A DNA stretch of 64,000 nt from Diaporthe sp. PMI_573 (taxonomy: Eukaryota; Ascomycota; Sordariomycetes; Diaporthales; Diaporthaceae): contig JAJTUP010000114.1 of the NCBI GenBank assembly GCA_021399435.1, positions 62,001 to 126,000 of the forward strand, in the 5' to 3' direction. The notes beneath the pieces are model-generated. The model worked only from the letters and a program-made list of their open reading frames with translations, was not told the DNA's origin and made no database searches. A program made the position numbers and the translations under genes. Every line of letters begins with the position of its first letter. Within the stretch, counting starts at the first letter, position 1. Shown here piece after piece: positions 51,900 through 61,913 of this stretch.

Positions 51900-53383
51900 A
51901 CCTCTACTCCCTCCGAGGCCTTCTTTAAGGCTGAACGCATTGCCACAGTTGCAGTTGACCGTCAGGCTCCGGTATGAAAAGACCGGCCGATGGATTATCG
52001 AAAAACCGACGCTGCGACAATGGGTCGGCAGTCCTGGTGGGAGACTTTGGTGCCGTGGACATCGTAAGACGCACGATGCCCGGGCTGCAGCTGAAGAGTC
52101 GCGCGGAAATTTGCTCACGCTTTACGACAGCGGGCGCCGGAAAGACGATCCTAAGGTGAGAATCCTCTCTAGATCCGTAAGAGATGATTTTAAAGTGACA
52201 ACCATGGAGCTCCAAGATCATCGACCACTGCCAGGAGCTCGTGGACGAGAACAAGGACACCGAGCGGATCGGGATTGCGTGGCAATATTGCCAGATCGCG
52301 AACAGAGCCCAAACGGTTCGAGGGATTATCAGAAACCTCATACGACAGCTTTGTGACTCGGTCTATAATAATCCCGGTATGCGACGAGACGTTCTCGACA
52401 TGATGAGGAAGAATAAAGATAATGCCAGTTATGACAAGCTCGAGGACTGCCACGCGATCTTGAAGACGTTGGCTAACGAATTCGACAAGTGCTTCATCAT
52501 CATTGATGCGTTCGACGAGTGCCAAACAATGGATGTCGAGAGCATCACCCGTGACTCCTTGATCACCGAGCTGGGTAAACTACGAGCCCGGCCTTTGGTG
52601 ACTTCGCGAAAAGACGTAGAGGTACCAGAGGGCTGGTCCGAGATCGGCGTCCAGCCCTCCGAGGACGATATCAACGTGTACATACGCGGGAGATTAGACG
52701 GTGCGCCTCAGAAGTTCCGGAACCTCCTGGAAAGCACACCGAGCCTCCGAAATAAGATATCCGACGAAACAACCAAGAAGTACGGAGAACTGTATGTCGA
52801 GCCGCCATCCCCGGAGACGGTGATGGCTTGCGCTGACCCGTAGCTCTCTAGATTTCAGCTTCTCCGCCTACAGTTGGATAAGATCGTTTGTCTCGACAAC
52901 GAGGGCCAAGTAGACGTGGCACTATCAGAGGCTCCAGCCAAGATGAACGAGTTCTACGGGCAGACGGTTGACCGAATCAGGGAAGACCGTCCAAAAGATT
53001 CTTTTCAAGTCGGCTTGCAAACTATCGTGTGGATATACTGGGCAAAGCGACCGCTCAAAGAGAAGGAACTACAACACGCGCTCGCCATGGAACAAATGAC
53101 CGACGATAATATCGACAACATCTCAAGGTTCACCCAGGCTAGGGGGTCGATAGTCGCCGCTTGCAAGGACCTCGTCGTCTACCGCGAAGCGGAAGAGACA
53201 TTCGCTTTCTCCCACCCAACCGTCAAGGATTATTTGGATAAAGCCGGCGACAACGGAGGAAATCATCACGTTTCCGCACATGGGCAAGTTGCTAAACATG
53301 CTAAATTTTCGGTTTCACAACACAACAGCTTAAGAGCCACCCTAGATTCCACACAACAGTGTTATGCACGATTAGCACGATAA
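51900..53383 (+). pseudogene. NACHT-domain (NLR-like) gene, frameshifted and truncated
   Basis: Blocks in order: RWIIEKPTLRQWVGSPGGRL (pre-NACHT), P-loop AGAGKTIL near 52130-52153 in a different frame (frameshift between about 52045 and 52125), a 54-bp intron (52156-52209, GTGAGA...GGAG) leading to ELVDENKDTERIGIAWQYC, Walker B FIIIDAFDEC, the SRKD/VPEGW sensor region, then the winged-helix part (GLQTIVWIYWAKRPLKEKEL, ALAMEQMTDDN, FAFSHPTVKDYL). An in-frame TAG lies at 52841-52843 before the SRFQLLRLQLDKI segment. The C-terminal ankyrin or WD repeats expected for this class are missing; the frame runs into unrelated sequence and then a hAT element. Such STAND proteins act in fungal non-self recognition. 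Confidence 0.75.
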
Positions 53384-53442
53384 GACACGATAACGTGGCT
53401 AAAGGGCTTGTTGTCTATAGACCCTCCACCACGCCAACAAGC

Positions 53443-54540
53443 TCACCTAAATCTTCTACCCCGCCCTTCTCTTCCCCCTGCTATCGGCAAACCTAGTCCA
53501 TTAAGGTGCACTGGTACGATATGACCTTCTCTGAGCCAGCTGGCAATGCATTCGACCACTTCAATCTTCGAACAAGAGAGCCGCAAACGGTCCCAGGAAC
53601 ACGTTCTACGTGCCCCGGAGAAAGTACGCTCTGGCTCCGATGACTCCGCTGGGATGGAGAGGATAGCGATTGCCATCTGGCTCAGCCGGGGGTATAACCG
53701 CCGCTGCTCAGGCTGGCACCACCATTCTAGGGGAGTTTGGCCGTTCAGGTCCGTAGCGTCGTCTTGGATAAATGCCATGAAGTTATCAGCATTTTGCTTT
53801 CTAGTTGTCTCCACTTGCAGGCACTCCAACAGCCTATCCAGCTCATTCCGAGGTATCTTCGCAACCGGAAAGGCTTGGTTTGGCTCAGAATCAGTGGATT
53901 CGCTATCCAGGGCCAATGCTTTATACTCTTCCTCCCAGATTACGTTGGCACTGTCGATAGCATCCTCATGCCACGATACTGGCCAGTTCTTATGGAGATA
54001 GGCAGCACGATTTCGTGGATTAAGCAATAGAGCGGCAGCATAAACCGGAGCCTCTGAAGTCTTGTTGTAGTATTTGTCAATGACAAACCATCCCATCTCG
54101 ATTGCACGAAGCATTCGAGAATCGTGCAAGCCCTGCTGAGAGTATAGATCCTTCTGCCTTTCATAATGAGCTAGTAGCGCATCCATGAGAACAAGCGATT
54201 GAGAGATAGAGGAACTGTGACCTTCCGCGTACAATGTTGAACTGGTGAAGGGTTGGAGGAAGTTATGAGCCTTGCCGAGAAAGTCCCAATCCTCGGCAGT
54301 AAGCCGAACATCTCCCAGGGCCACCTCATGATCGGTCATGAACTGGATGATTTGAGGCCTTTTGCGAATGGCATTGTCCGTACCAGGTTGACCAGCGTGT
54401 GGCATTGTCGATGCCGAGTCGAAGGCCCACGTCTCTGTCCCAGTAATCAGCATGGATGGACGAGCTTCTAATCCACACAGCTAGTCCGTGGAGCTTGCGG
54501 AGTGTCGGAAGGCTCTCGACTCCGTGGAAATCGTCTAGCA
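53443..54540 (-). pseudogene. hAT transposase, C-terminal half, frameshifted
   Basis: From about 54540 downward: LPTLRKLHGLAVWIRSSSIH, RLGIDNATRWSTWYG, then a frameshift near 54390, and in the main frame NAIRKRPQIIQFMTDHEVAL, LQPFTSSTLYAEGHSSSISQ, AALLLNPRNRAAYLHKNWP, WWCQPEQRRLYPRLSQMA, LSIPAESSEPERTFSGARR, ECIASWLREGHIV. These are the hAT catalytic third-acid region and dimerisation domain. The BED finger and first catalytic Asp are missing. It lies tail to tail with the NACHT relic. Confidence 0.8.
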
Positions 54541-54544
54541 AGGA

Positions 54545-55030
54545 GGTTGTGCTCTCGACGCTGTCTCTTCTCCGCCTCTTTGTTGATCCCTGATGTTGTT
54601 CATTGGATGAGAAGCTTGACTTTGCCCAACGTGTTCTCTGTGAAACCAGTTCCTCGGAGAAATGGCGGAGAACATCTTGACTTCAAAAGGCGACGTTACG
54701 AAGCAGGATTGATTGATGCATTTCTGGTGCAATTCCCTGCTGAGTTGTACTGATTCTCGGTGTAAATAGCGGGCGTTCAGGAGAAGTGTTGCGTGCGAAC
54801 CTAATTGTCTTCAAAGAAGGAAGATGCTCCTCCGACACCAGCCCTCCCCCAGCATTTTATCCAAAACCCATCGTGGCTGGCCCCAACCTTCCAAATCTTC
54901 AGTGTTCCACCGCAAGACCTAAATACCTTTCTTTTTGAGTCCCTTCAGGATATTCATGTAGATCGCAGATAGCGTTTCGCCCACAAGCCGAAACATGCTT
55001 GACACATCTATAGCCGCTATGGTAAACGGC
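54545..55030. other. No clear gene
   Basis: May hold decayed upstream hAT sequence; no motif is readable. Confidence 0.3.
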
Positions 55031-55035
55031 CTAAA

Positions 55036-55828
55036 CTATACCGGGGGTGGTGAAAGTAAGGATGATCGGCTATCTCCTGTTCTCGGTCTCTTCCCCCTCC
55101 CACTTGAGACAGATGGATCTGATCTCGGCGCTACCTTACTTCCAGACAGGAGTGGCGCTTCCGACCCGCGGCCCCGCTTGTTTAGTCCGCCCGGGCTAGA
55201 TAGGGATGGACCACCCGACCGCTGCAGTCGCACTTCGGTGCTGCCCGGGTCCGGCCCAGAGCCCTCGGCATTGCTTTGGGTTTCGATCTCGGTCTTGATC
55301 TCGGAGCCAGACCATACCGCGACCGGCTCCCAAACCTTGTCCGCTAGGGCTTGTTCGGCCGTTAGCCGATCACCGGGGTCCCATGCTAGCATAGAGCGGA
55401 GGAGGGCCCCAAGGTCGTCGGGCATGCGGCCCTGCAGGCTTGCAAGATGCTCGAGGATCATTGTATGATTGTTTGGGCTGGACATTGGGCCTGGCCATGT
55501 CCAGGCTGTGAAGGTGGCCAGCATGGAAAGCCCCAGGCTGAACACGTCGATAGAATTGGTGTACTCTTCCTGGTTCCCAACCTCGGGCGCTGTAAAGGCC
55601 GGGGGCCCGAGGCTGGTCTTGTTGCCCTTGGTGCCTTGTTTGGATTTGCCAAAGTCGCAGATGGCGGCGGTTGGAGGTTGATGCGAGAATACCAGCAGGT
55701 TTTGGGGGCTAATGTCCCGGTGCATGATGCCTGCGGCATGGAGGTTCCGAAGTCCCTCCAGCACCTGGCGAAAGAGTGCCAGCCTCGTGGCCATGGGCAT
55801 CTCGTGCCATGCTGTCGTGTTTCTTGCC
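55036..55828 (-). pseudogene. Protein kinase C-lobe fragment
   Basis: An exon beginning after an acceptor-like TATGTGCAG encodes the kinase C-lobe: LFRQVLEGLRNLHAAGIM, catalytic loop HRDISPQNLLV, CDFGKS (DFG), FTAPEV (APE), SIDVFSLGLSMLATFT, MLAWDPGDRLTAEQAL. It is followed by a Ser/Pro/Arg-rich tail ending at a TGA near 55036. The N-lobe with the ATP-binding lysine is missing because the sequence runs into a hairpin and then a Copia LTR at 55890. The catalytic residues that remain are intact, so truncation is recent or the fragment is little mutated. Confidence 0.75.
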
Positions 55829-55860
55829 TGCACATACCTTACATCTACTACAGCTACTTA

Positions 55861-55892
55861 ACAGCAGTCTTTAGCCCACTAAAGACTGCTGT
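55861..55892. repeat. Perfect 14-bp inverted repeat at a Copia LTR edge
   Basis: ACAGCAGTCTTTAG, loop CCCA, CTAAAGACTGCTGT. The last three bases are the first three of the LTR (TGT). Confidence 0.9.
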
Positions 55893-56083
55893 CAGACTAT
55901 CACCCTTTTAGGTATGTGGGACGTGTAATTATGGTCCAATTGATGGGGTGGTAACTGTGTGTATTGTGATGATGTCTTGTCTTGGTTCCTTGGTGGGACC
56001 CCACCCGTAAGGGGGCTGGTTTTGTCATGATTCAACCATTGATGCCTCAGGCACCTAACCCAAAGCACCCGTCACATCTGACA
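55890..56083 (-). mobile_element. Solo Copia LTR
   Basis: Reverse-oriented copy of the 44686-44878 LTR (TGTCAGACTATCACCC ... GTCACATCTGACA), with few differences. No internal element sequence adjoins it and no 5-bp target duplication is evident. Confidence 0.85.
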
Positions 56084-56085
56084 CT

Positions 56086-56408
56086 AAACATCTTAATCAA
56101 CAAGGAGGGCACAATTCATCATCAGTTATAGTAAAAGAATAGTTTCTTTATTATTACTATAAGGCTTAAATAAATATACTTATAATAGCAAATATCCATT
56201 TTAGCTAATAGGCAACAAGTCTCTAGCTAGTATTTAAGCACAAAACACTTAGAAGTCACTTTATTACTAATAACCACCAAAAGGAAGTAAGATCATTAGA
56301 ATCTAATATTAGAAATAGAATTAGCAGCTATTTTTATACTAATTAGTGTTTTTATTAACCTTAAGGAACTATTTTTGTAACCCCTAAGTGATCTTAAGAC
56401 CTAAGGGG
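56086..56408 (+). mobile_element. RIP-mutated fragment of the pogo element
   Basis: Aligns almost without gaps to 38653-38975 of the pogo element: anchors such as GGAGGGCAC, GTTTCTTTATT and CCTAAGGGG are shared, while most differences are C to T or G to A. The result is a very AT-rich sequence full of stops. This pattern is the signature of repeat-induced point mutation. It ends at the start of a solo LTR; a short piece after that LTR (56613-56636) may continue the same pogo copy near 39030. Confidence 0.8.
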
Positions 56409-56612
56409 TGTGACGGCAGCCATGGTAGGCAAGCCACCTGGCCGTCACAAGGCCCTAACCCTGAGCCCCACAGTCGCGTCAAGACTTTTACGCAGTCCAG
56501 GGATCGCATGAGCTTTGCTCTCCCTTTTTCCTTCTTTCTCTTTAGCTTAGAATATTCGTTGATAGCGCCAATACACCCAGCTCCCATGCTGCATCTCGTG
56601 CTGGCCGTGACA
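56409..56612 (-). mobile_element. Solo LTR (204 bp)
   Basis: On the minus strand TGTCACGGCCAGCACG ... GGCTGCCGTCACA. Its first 85 bp match 26578 onward, so it belongs to the family of the gag gene at 27064. It sits in the RIP-mutated pogo fragment. Confidence 0.65.
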
Positions 56613-56810
56613 CTTTCTAAAGGTTTTAAAAGATAACGCATAAGAAAGCCTTATTTATAGACCAGCCAGGTCTTAAGGAACATGCTACCCTACACCCCGG
56701 AACACTAGCCTTCTTATTATCTATAGCATTGCCGGCGGAAGCCCCCGGCTGCTTAATCACTAGCGCTCTAGTTACCATCTGTTTCAGTCTGTGCGAATAT
56801 CCGTGTTCAA

Positions 56811-56873
56811 GAACTAACTGTTACTAACTGTTAAACTGCATAACGTTCATGCTCGGGGGGCTTTTTCTTGTCG
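56811..56873 (+). repeat. Left inverted repeat flanking the dioxygenase gene
   Basis: About 60 bp (GTTAAACTGCATAACGTTCA, then TGCTCGGGGGGCTTTTT) match the reverse complement of 57991-58060 with a few small gaps. Confidence 0.85.
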
Positions 56874-56881
56874 CCTAAATA

Positions 56882-57730
56882 TTACCAGACCCAGAAACTC
56901 ATAATAGAGGTAAACAGCGTCCATTCCCCTAGTAAGCGCCCTACATCACTGCCAGCCGCACCTAGGCAAGAGATGAAGGGCAAGAAATGCTCCGACTTCC
57001 CCAGCGGGTGAACCGCTTCACTGTCCGGAAAGTCCCATCTCCAATTGGCCACTTTTGCCCACTTTGCGGCTGGATCCGCTGTTGTAGCCGCCGCTTTCAT
57101 GGCCTGTTCAAATTCTCGGTTGCTGGGTATCTCGGGCTCGCCCTCGCGGCCAAGGGTAGCGTTGATGAGGATGTCGAAGTTATGATAGCTTGAACCGCTT
57201 CCCAGGATCATGTAGCCTTGATCACGGAGCGATTCCAACGCAGCACCCCATTTAAACGCTGCCTCCGTGCCCGCATCCCTTGCATTGGGGGTTGACACCT
57301 GCACAACTGGCAAGTCCGCTTCGGGTCGCAGCATTTTCAAAGGTACCCACACGCCGTGATCCCAGTCTCGCTTATCATCTAGCACGGGGTTCAAATCGTG
57401 TTCGACGAATCTCGCCTTCACGGCTTCGGCCAGCTTCACATCACCCTTTGCCGGATATTCGATCTCCCAGGCTCCTTCTGGCAAGTCTCCCGAGGCCTCC
57501 TCAGTGTAGTCGTACCAGACACCAGGTTCAGGACTATGTGAGATGTGCGGCACTTCGGTCTCCCAGTGGGCCGTGAGGACGATGACGCCCTTCACGTTGT
57601 CAAACACCCACCGCACATCCTGGCAAAGCTTAACCATCTCTCGATGGTGAGGAGCGCCCAGTACCGCATAGGGTCCTCCCCCATGAGAGACGAATAAGAC
57701 AGGAGCTCGCCTTAAGTTGGAAGTTGTCAT
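56882..57730 (-). CDS. Class III extradiol ring-cleavage dioxygenase (LigB / DODA-like)
   Basis: Intact 282-aa protein from ATG 57730. It matches the LigB-type family that includes plant and bacterial 4,5-DOPA extradiol dioxygenases: LFVSHGGGP (His16), VLTAHWET (His55), RDWDHGVWVP (His125), GSGSSYHNFD (His183), EAVHPLGKSEHFLPF (His241, His248). His16, His55 and one of the later histidines are the likely metal ligands, with His125 as the catalytic acid-base. These enzymes open catechol-type rings using Fe(II) or Zn(II). No signal peptide is seen. TATATATA lies at 57821-57828 upstream. Gene and promoter are enclosed between inverted repeats at 56811-56873 and 57991-58060, which is unusual for an ordinary gene. 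The substrate is unknown. Confidence 0.9.
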   Translation of the reverse strand: MTTSNLRRAPVLFVSHGGGPYAVLGAPHHREMVKLCQDVRWVFDNVKGVIVLTAHWETEVPHISHSPEPGVWYDYTEEASGDLPEGAWEIEYPAKGDVKLAEAVKARFVEHDLNPVLDDKRDWDHGVWVPLKMLRPEADLPVVQVSTPNARDAGTEAAFKWGAALESLRDQGYMILGSGSSYHNFDILINATLGREGEPEIPSNREFEQAMKAAATTADPAAKWAKVANWRWDFPDSEAVHPLGKSEHFLPFISCLGAAGSDVGRLLGEWTLFTSIMSFWVW

Positions 57731-57820
57731 GATGAGTAGGGGTTTAAGGAGGGGCAGACACTAGCGCAGACGATGGGTCAGCTTGGGTGGAATGGACAAT
57801 ACTGGAAGCCGGAACGCCCA

Positions 57821-57828
57821 TATATATA
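57821..57828 (-). promoter_or_regulatory. TATA box of the dioxygenase gene
   Basis: Palindromic TATATATA about 90 bp upstream of the start codon on the minus strand. Confidence 0.4.
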
Positions 57829-57990
57829 GATATGTATGTATAATATATTATTAATTGGCTGTTTTAGATTGCATTATCCCGACTAGCACGGACCTGCACA
57901 TGACCCGTCCCGACATTTCGCAATCTGCGAGACATCGGAATATCGGGATCTATTTGTACCCGCCTAAGTCGAATGACTCGTCTTGGGTAC

Positions 57991-58060
57991 TCGACAAAAA
58001 AAAAAAAAGCCCCCGAGCATGAACGTTATGTGCTTGCAGTTTAACACTTAGTAACAGTTC
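57991..58060 (-). repeat. Right inverted repeat flanking the dioxygenase gene
   Basis: Partner of 56811-56873. It contains a run of 13 A (T in the matching strand), where the left copy has CTTTTTCTTG. Confidence 0.85.
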
Positions 58061-58064
58061 TTTG

Positions 58065-58980
58065 GGGATGCTTGTCTTACCATTTCCTTCAAGATCGATT
58101 TCTAGTATACTTAGCTAGCTTTACTAGAAGTCTGCCTAAATTTACTGGAATTCTTAGATTACTGGTAAAGTTCCATTAATTTATTACTAAGAATATGTTT
58201 ATCGGTAGTGAGGCTTCAACGCTGCGTGTCACGTTAGAGGATGCACCCAGGACGGTCAAGGCGAATGCAAGAATTTGCTTACTTCTCGCCTAGGCTGTTG
58301 CACGGGCTAAGTAAAAGGGCCCTGAGGTAATCCTTGTTAACGCGGGGGTCCCCCAACCATCGCTCGGGGATAAACTGCTGTGCGCGCCATGAAATATGCA
58401 GAATCATGGAACAAAGCCCATTGCCAGATATCAGGAATAGTCTATGAAAAGTAACGTCGATATGCAATTACGAAGGGGCTTGTCCATTTAGGTATTAATG
58501 CTGGCGGTGTTGGGTTTCCAAAAAATGGTCCCCTCCAGTAGTTATGCCAGGCACGCTAATAGGGACCGGCGAATACAGACGAAGGTCTTCCCAGATGCAA
58601 GCGTCCAAATACGCAAGCCTTTGTATGCTCGGGAGGCCAATCTCATTCTGAGATTTTTAAAAGACCGGACCTCCTCCGAATTTCGTCAGAACTCTAAAGT
58701 ACTGGCTGAGATGTCTCTATTGGCGGGAGGGGAGGATTTCATAGTGATAATCAGACACTCGCACGAGAAGCAAATAAAACGGAAATCCATAACAACAATC
58801 ATTCCTATATTTCGGTCCTTTCGGCTCTGCTAATTGTAGATGTCATTGATCCGGGGGAAACTTTCCGATCAGGATAACCCAATATTCGGTCTCTGGTTCC
58901 CACCGAGTTCATCAACTAACCGCGTAGTGTGTCCTCCTAAGGCAGTATTATACCGTCGAAGTGAAGGCCTGAAACTGAGG
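58065..58980. other. No recognisable gene
   Basis: Short frames only; none has a motif. AT-rich near 58100-58200. Confidence 0.35.
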
Positions 58981-58982
58981 AC

Positions 58983-59941
58983 CTAATCATGCTGAAACTT
59001 GGCAGCGAATTTCTTCTCCAATCCTTCATCCGTGAGGAGAGGGAGGCCAACCAGCTCGTTGTCCACCTCGGGATAGGCAGCACGATACTTTCCACTAAGG
59101 AGTGCAGCTTTGAGCAAAGGAAAGATGAGATTGAAGTCGGTTGGACCCTTCTCCAGATTTTTGAGAGCCTGCTCAAGCTCTTGCTGCGCGTCTACTCTTG
59201 TCTCCGTCCACTGAACTGCCGGTGGACTGTACTTCTTCGCGATGGCCAAAACCTTGGCCTGGGTCAAGATGGTGTCGTGAATGAGTAGGTTTCGATTCTT
59301 GGTTGCTTCAGGGGCATTTAAGGCGCCGGCGACGGCTTTTCCAACGCTGTGAACACTGGTAGAGCTGAAGGGGTGTTCACCATTGTCAAAGATTTGAATC
59401 GAAGATGTATTCACATCAAGAATGAAGGGGTATTCGAGCATGTAATCCAGGAAAGCTCCCACGGAGAAGATCGTATAGTCAAGCAAACCCGTATCGGCCT
59501 TCTTTTTCAGGTTCTCCTGGACTTGGGCCAATGGGTAGTTGATGGGAAGAGTCCGCGCCTTAGGGTCGGTCGACAAAGAACCCCAGTCGGCCGGAATATA
59601 CCGCTTTACTCCAGCTTTGATGCAAGCTTCGATGATTAGCTCCTGATTCATGACGGCAGCGGATGCAAAGGTAGCGATTGCGACATCATTGCGTCGCAAC
59701 GCCTCGACAAGGCTATCCTGGGAGGAATAATCGACCTGAGCAGCCTCGACACCGGAGGGGAGGTCCTTCATGCCAGAAGGGTTTCTGCTCAGAACAGTCA
59801 CAGTAAATCCATTATTGACCAGCTCCTCAAGAATCGCACTTCCCAGACGACCTTTCTGTAGAACTGACTTAACAAACGGCTTAGAGAACGGAGATAACCG
59901 AGACTTACACCAAGGAGAGCTACCTTCTTGAAGGAACCCAT
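58983..59941 (-). CDS. Isoflavone reductase / NmrA-like NAD(P)-dependent oxidoreductase
   Basis: Two exons, 59941-59909 and 59855-58983, separated by a 53-bp intron (GTAAGT...TACAG, phase 0), give 301 aa. Splicing creates the Rossmann motif VALLGKGRLGSAIL (G-x-G-x2-G). Further family features are VTVLSRNP (NADP-type Arg), VDYSSQDSLVEAL, ATFASAAVMNQELIIEACI, KRYIPADWGS (the Lys/Asp region of PCBER-like reductases), and LDYTIFSVGAFLDYMLEYPF. The enzyme is cytosolic and probably reduces a small aromatic or polyketide-like substrate, which cannot be specified. TATATATA lies near 60047-60054. It is intact, and neighbours a dioxygenase gene on the same strand; co-function in aromatic metabolism is possible but unproven. 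Confidence 0.85.
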
Positions 59942-59999
59942 TCTGCTTCAAGTATGTATATGAATCGTGATTTGATTGAACTGAGGCGAGGATCAAAGT

Positions 60000-60300
60000 T
60001 GTTGTATTGATGAAAGTATGGGCTATTGTTGTCGGTCGATAGCAGGTATATATAGATATTTCTCGACCTGTGGAAGTGGTATTTTACCACTAAAGCCAGG
60101 CTGATTCGGCATCCACTCAAAGTCCCACGTAGTGACCACACAAAGATGTTAGCAGCCTCGTAACCAGCTCTTTCATAAGTTACCATATTTACGAAGGGGC
60201 TTGTTACATGAATTACGCATTCTGGTGCCGCCCAAAGCGGGGACGCTAGTCCTATCAAGGCAAGCGACTCGCCATCCAATAAGCCATTATAAATCAACTG
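60000..60300. other. Promoter region of the NmrA-like gene
   Basis: Contains TATATATA (60047-60054). Nothing else is recognised before the Copia LTR. Confidence 0.35.
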
Positions 60301-60304
60301 TACC

Positions 60305-60497
60305 TGTCAGATTATCACCCTTTTAGGTATATGGGACGTGTAATTATGGTCCAATTGATGGGGTGGTCACTGTGTGTATTGTGATGATGTCTTGTCTTGG
60401 TTCTCTAGCGCGACCCCTCCCGTTGGGGGCTGGTTTTGTCGTGACGGACATATTGATGCCTCAGGCACACACCTCTTGGCTACCCGTCACATCTGAC
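60305..60497 (-). mobile_element. Copia LTR with polypurine tract remnant
   Basis: Third copy of the 193-bp LTR (TGTCAGATTATCACCC ... CACATCTGAC), minus orientation. The adjoining CCCCCTCAGAC is the complement of the polypurine tract seen before the LTR at 44686, so this is a 3' LTR whose internal part ends after about 10 bp. Confidence 0.8.
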
Positions 60498-60602
60498 CCC
60501 CTCAGACGAATTGGTTTCGGATCTCGAATCTAAATATTTTATCTTCTTTACAACCTTTGAAATACCTGGTGGCCGCTTGGCGGAGATTCTGGCCACTGGT
60601 GG

Positions 60603-61913
60603 ATGTCTGGTGTTGCGAACCCCGCATCAGACGTCATTGTCGTCATGGAAGGCGAACAGGATGTTCCGGGCGGGGGATGTCATCGTCCCCTGCGTAAAAG
60701 GACCAGAACGACGAGGGCGTTGGAATCCAAGCAGCAAAAAGGTGCTATGGAATGGCAGGAAGAGGAGAGCAGTGAGGGAACTCCGAGTCATACCCGAGCT
60801 AAGAAACGGGCCGCGCCTAAGGCAGCTGGTAGCATGAGCGAGGTTGCCCAGAGCCTAAAACGACTCCTGGAACAAGATTTCAATAAGAGAATGGAATCGA
60901 TGAAGGCGGAATTTCAGCTCGAGTTTGCTAAGCTTAGGGACCGCATGGCTGAGGAAGTTACTAGGACTACGGCCCAGATGGCACAAGAATTATCGCAAGT
61001 CCGACAGCAGCTTACCCAGGTTTGCGACAAGCTGGAGCAGACCCGACTACAGCTGGATACACTGAGTAAGGCTCAGGCACCACGATCGCCGGGCCGGACA
61101 TATGCAGACGCGGCCAGAATGACACCCGTTAGTACTCCCATCCAATCTCCATCTACGGCCCGATCGGCGACTCCAAAGCCGGTGTTCTGCACAGTGGACA
61201 CATCCAGGGTGCCCGAGGATCACATTGGAGACGCTACACCGGCAATGATTCGCAAAACCGTTGAACAGGAAATGCGAATGTCCAGCGACCAGCCGAGTTG
61301 GCGATGTGTTGCAGTCACCAAAGATGGACGGAATACCAACCGCCTGAGGGTGATTGGTAGGAACGAGGAAGAACTGAAGAGGATCAAGGCGATCATCGAG
61401 GCCAAGAAGGCTCCAGGTGCAAGAGTGCTCCGAGACCAACTGTACCCAGTCAAAGTTGACAATATCAACCGTGCTGCCGTTCTCGACCAGGAAGGCAAGG
61501 TCCTTCCTGGAGCGATGGACGCTTTGGGCCAAGAGAATGAAGTTCAAATTGCCAAGATGGCCTGGTTGAGTCGAAAGGACAACGCGAAAGCATATGGATC
61601 CATGGTGGTATACCTCACCAAGAACAGCGATGCCAGGAGACTCCTACAAGAACGCTACTTCCTTGCAGCGGGTGAATCGGCGTACACTAGCGTGTTCGAG
61701 CGGAGAGCTGGACCGATACAATGCTACAACTGCCAGGAGCTCGGCCACAAGGCTTTCTCGTGCAGCAAGAATCGGGTATGTGCGAGGTGCGCTGCCGAAG
61801 ACCACCATCATAGTGAGTGCCAGACGCAGGTACCCAAGTGCGTACCCTGTGGTGGACCGCACGAGTCGTTCAGTCGCAGCTGCCCGAAACTCTACCCTAC
61901 TCGGCATGAGTAG
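60603..61913 (+). CDS. LINE ORF1 (Gag-like, Tad1 type)
   Basis: 436 aa from ATG 60603. A Lys/Arg-rich N-terminus, a coiled coil (about residues 80-160: SEVAQSLKRLLEQDFNKRME ... QMAQELSQVRQQLTQVCDKL), a folded middle (WRCVAVTKDGRNTNRLRVIG, VDNINRAAVLDQEG) and three C-terminal zinc knuckles: CYNCQELGHKAFSC, CARCAAEDHHHSEC and CVPCGGPHESFSRSC. This is the ORF1 layout of Tad1-clade LINEs, whose product binds element RNA. The last eight bases ATGAGTAG hold both the ORF2 start and this stop codon. Confidence 0.85.
   Translation: MSGVANPASDVIVVMEGEQDVPGGGCHRPLRKRTRTTRALESKQQKGAMEWQEEESSEGTPSHTRAKKRAAPKAAGSMSEVAQSLKRLLEQDFNKRMESMKAEFQLEFAKLRDRMAEEVTRTTAQMAQELSQVRQQLTQVCDKLEQTRLQLDTLSKAQAPRSPGRTYADAARMTPVSTPIQSPSTARSATPKPVFCTVDTSRVPEDHIGDATPAMIRKTVEQEMRMSSDQPSWRCVAVTKDGRNTNRLRVIGRNEEELKRIKAIIEAKKAPGARVLRDQLYPVKVDNINRAAVLDQEGKVLPGAMDALGQENEVQIAKMAWLSRKDNAKAYGSMVVYLTKNSDARRLLQERYFLAAGESAYTSVFERRAGPIQCYNCQELGHKAFSCSKNRVCARCAAEDHHHSECQTQVPKCVPCGGPHESFSRSCPKLYPTRHE

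Noticed and set aside
61047..61547. Minus-strand frame opposite LINE ORF1
   Set aside because: Antisense shadow of a well-supported gene.
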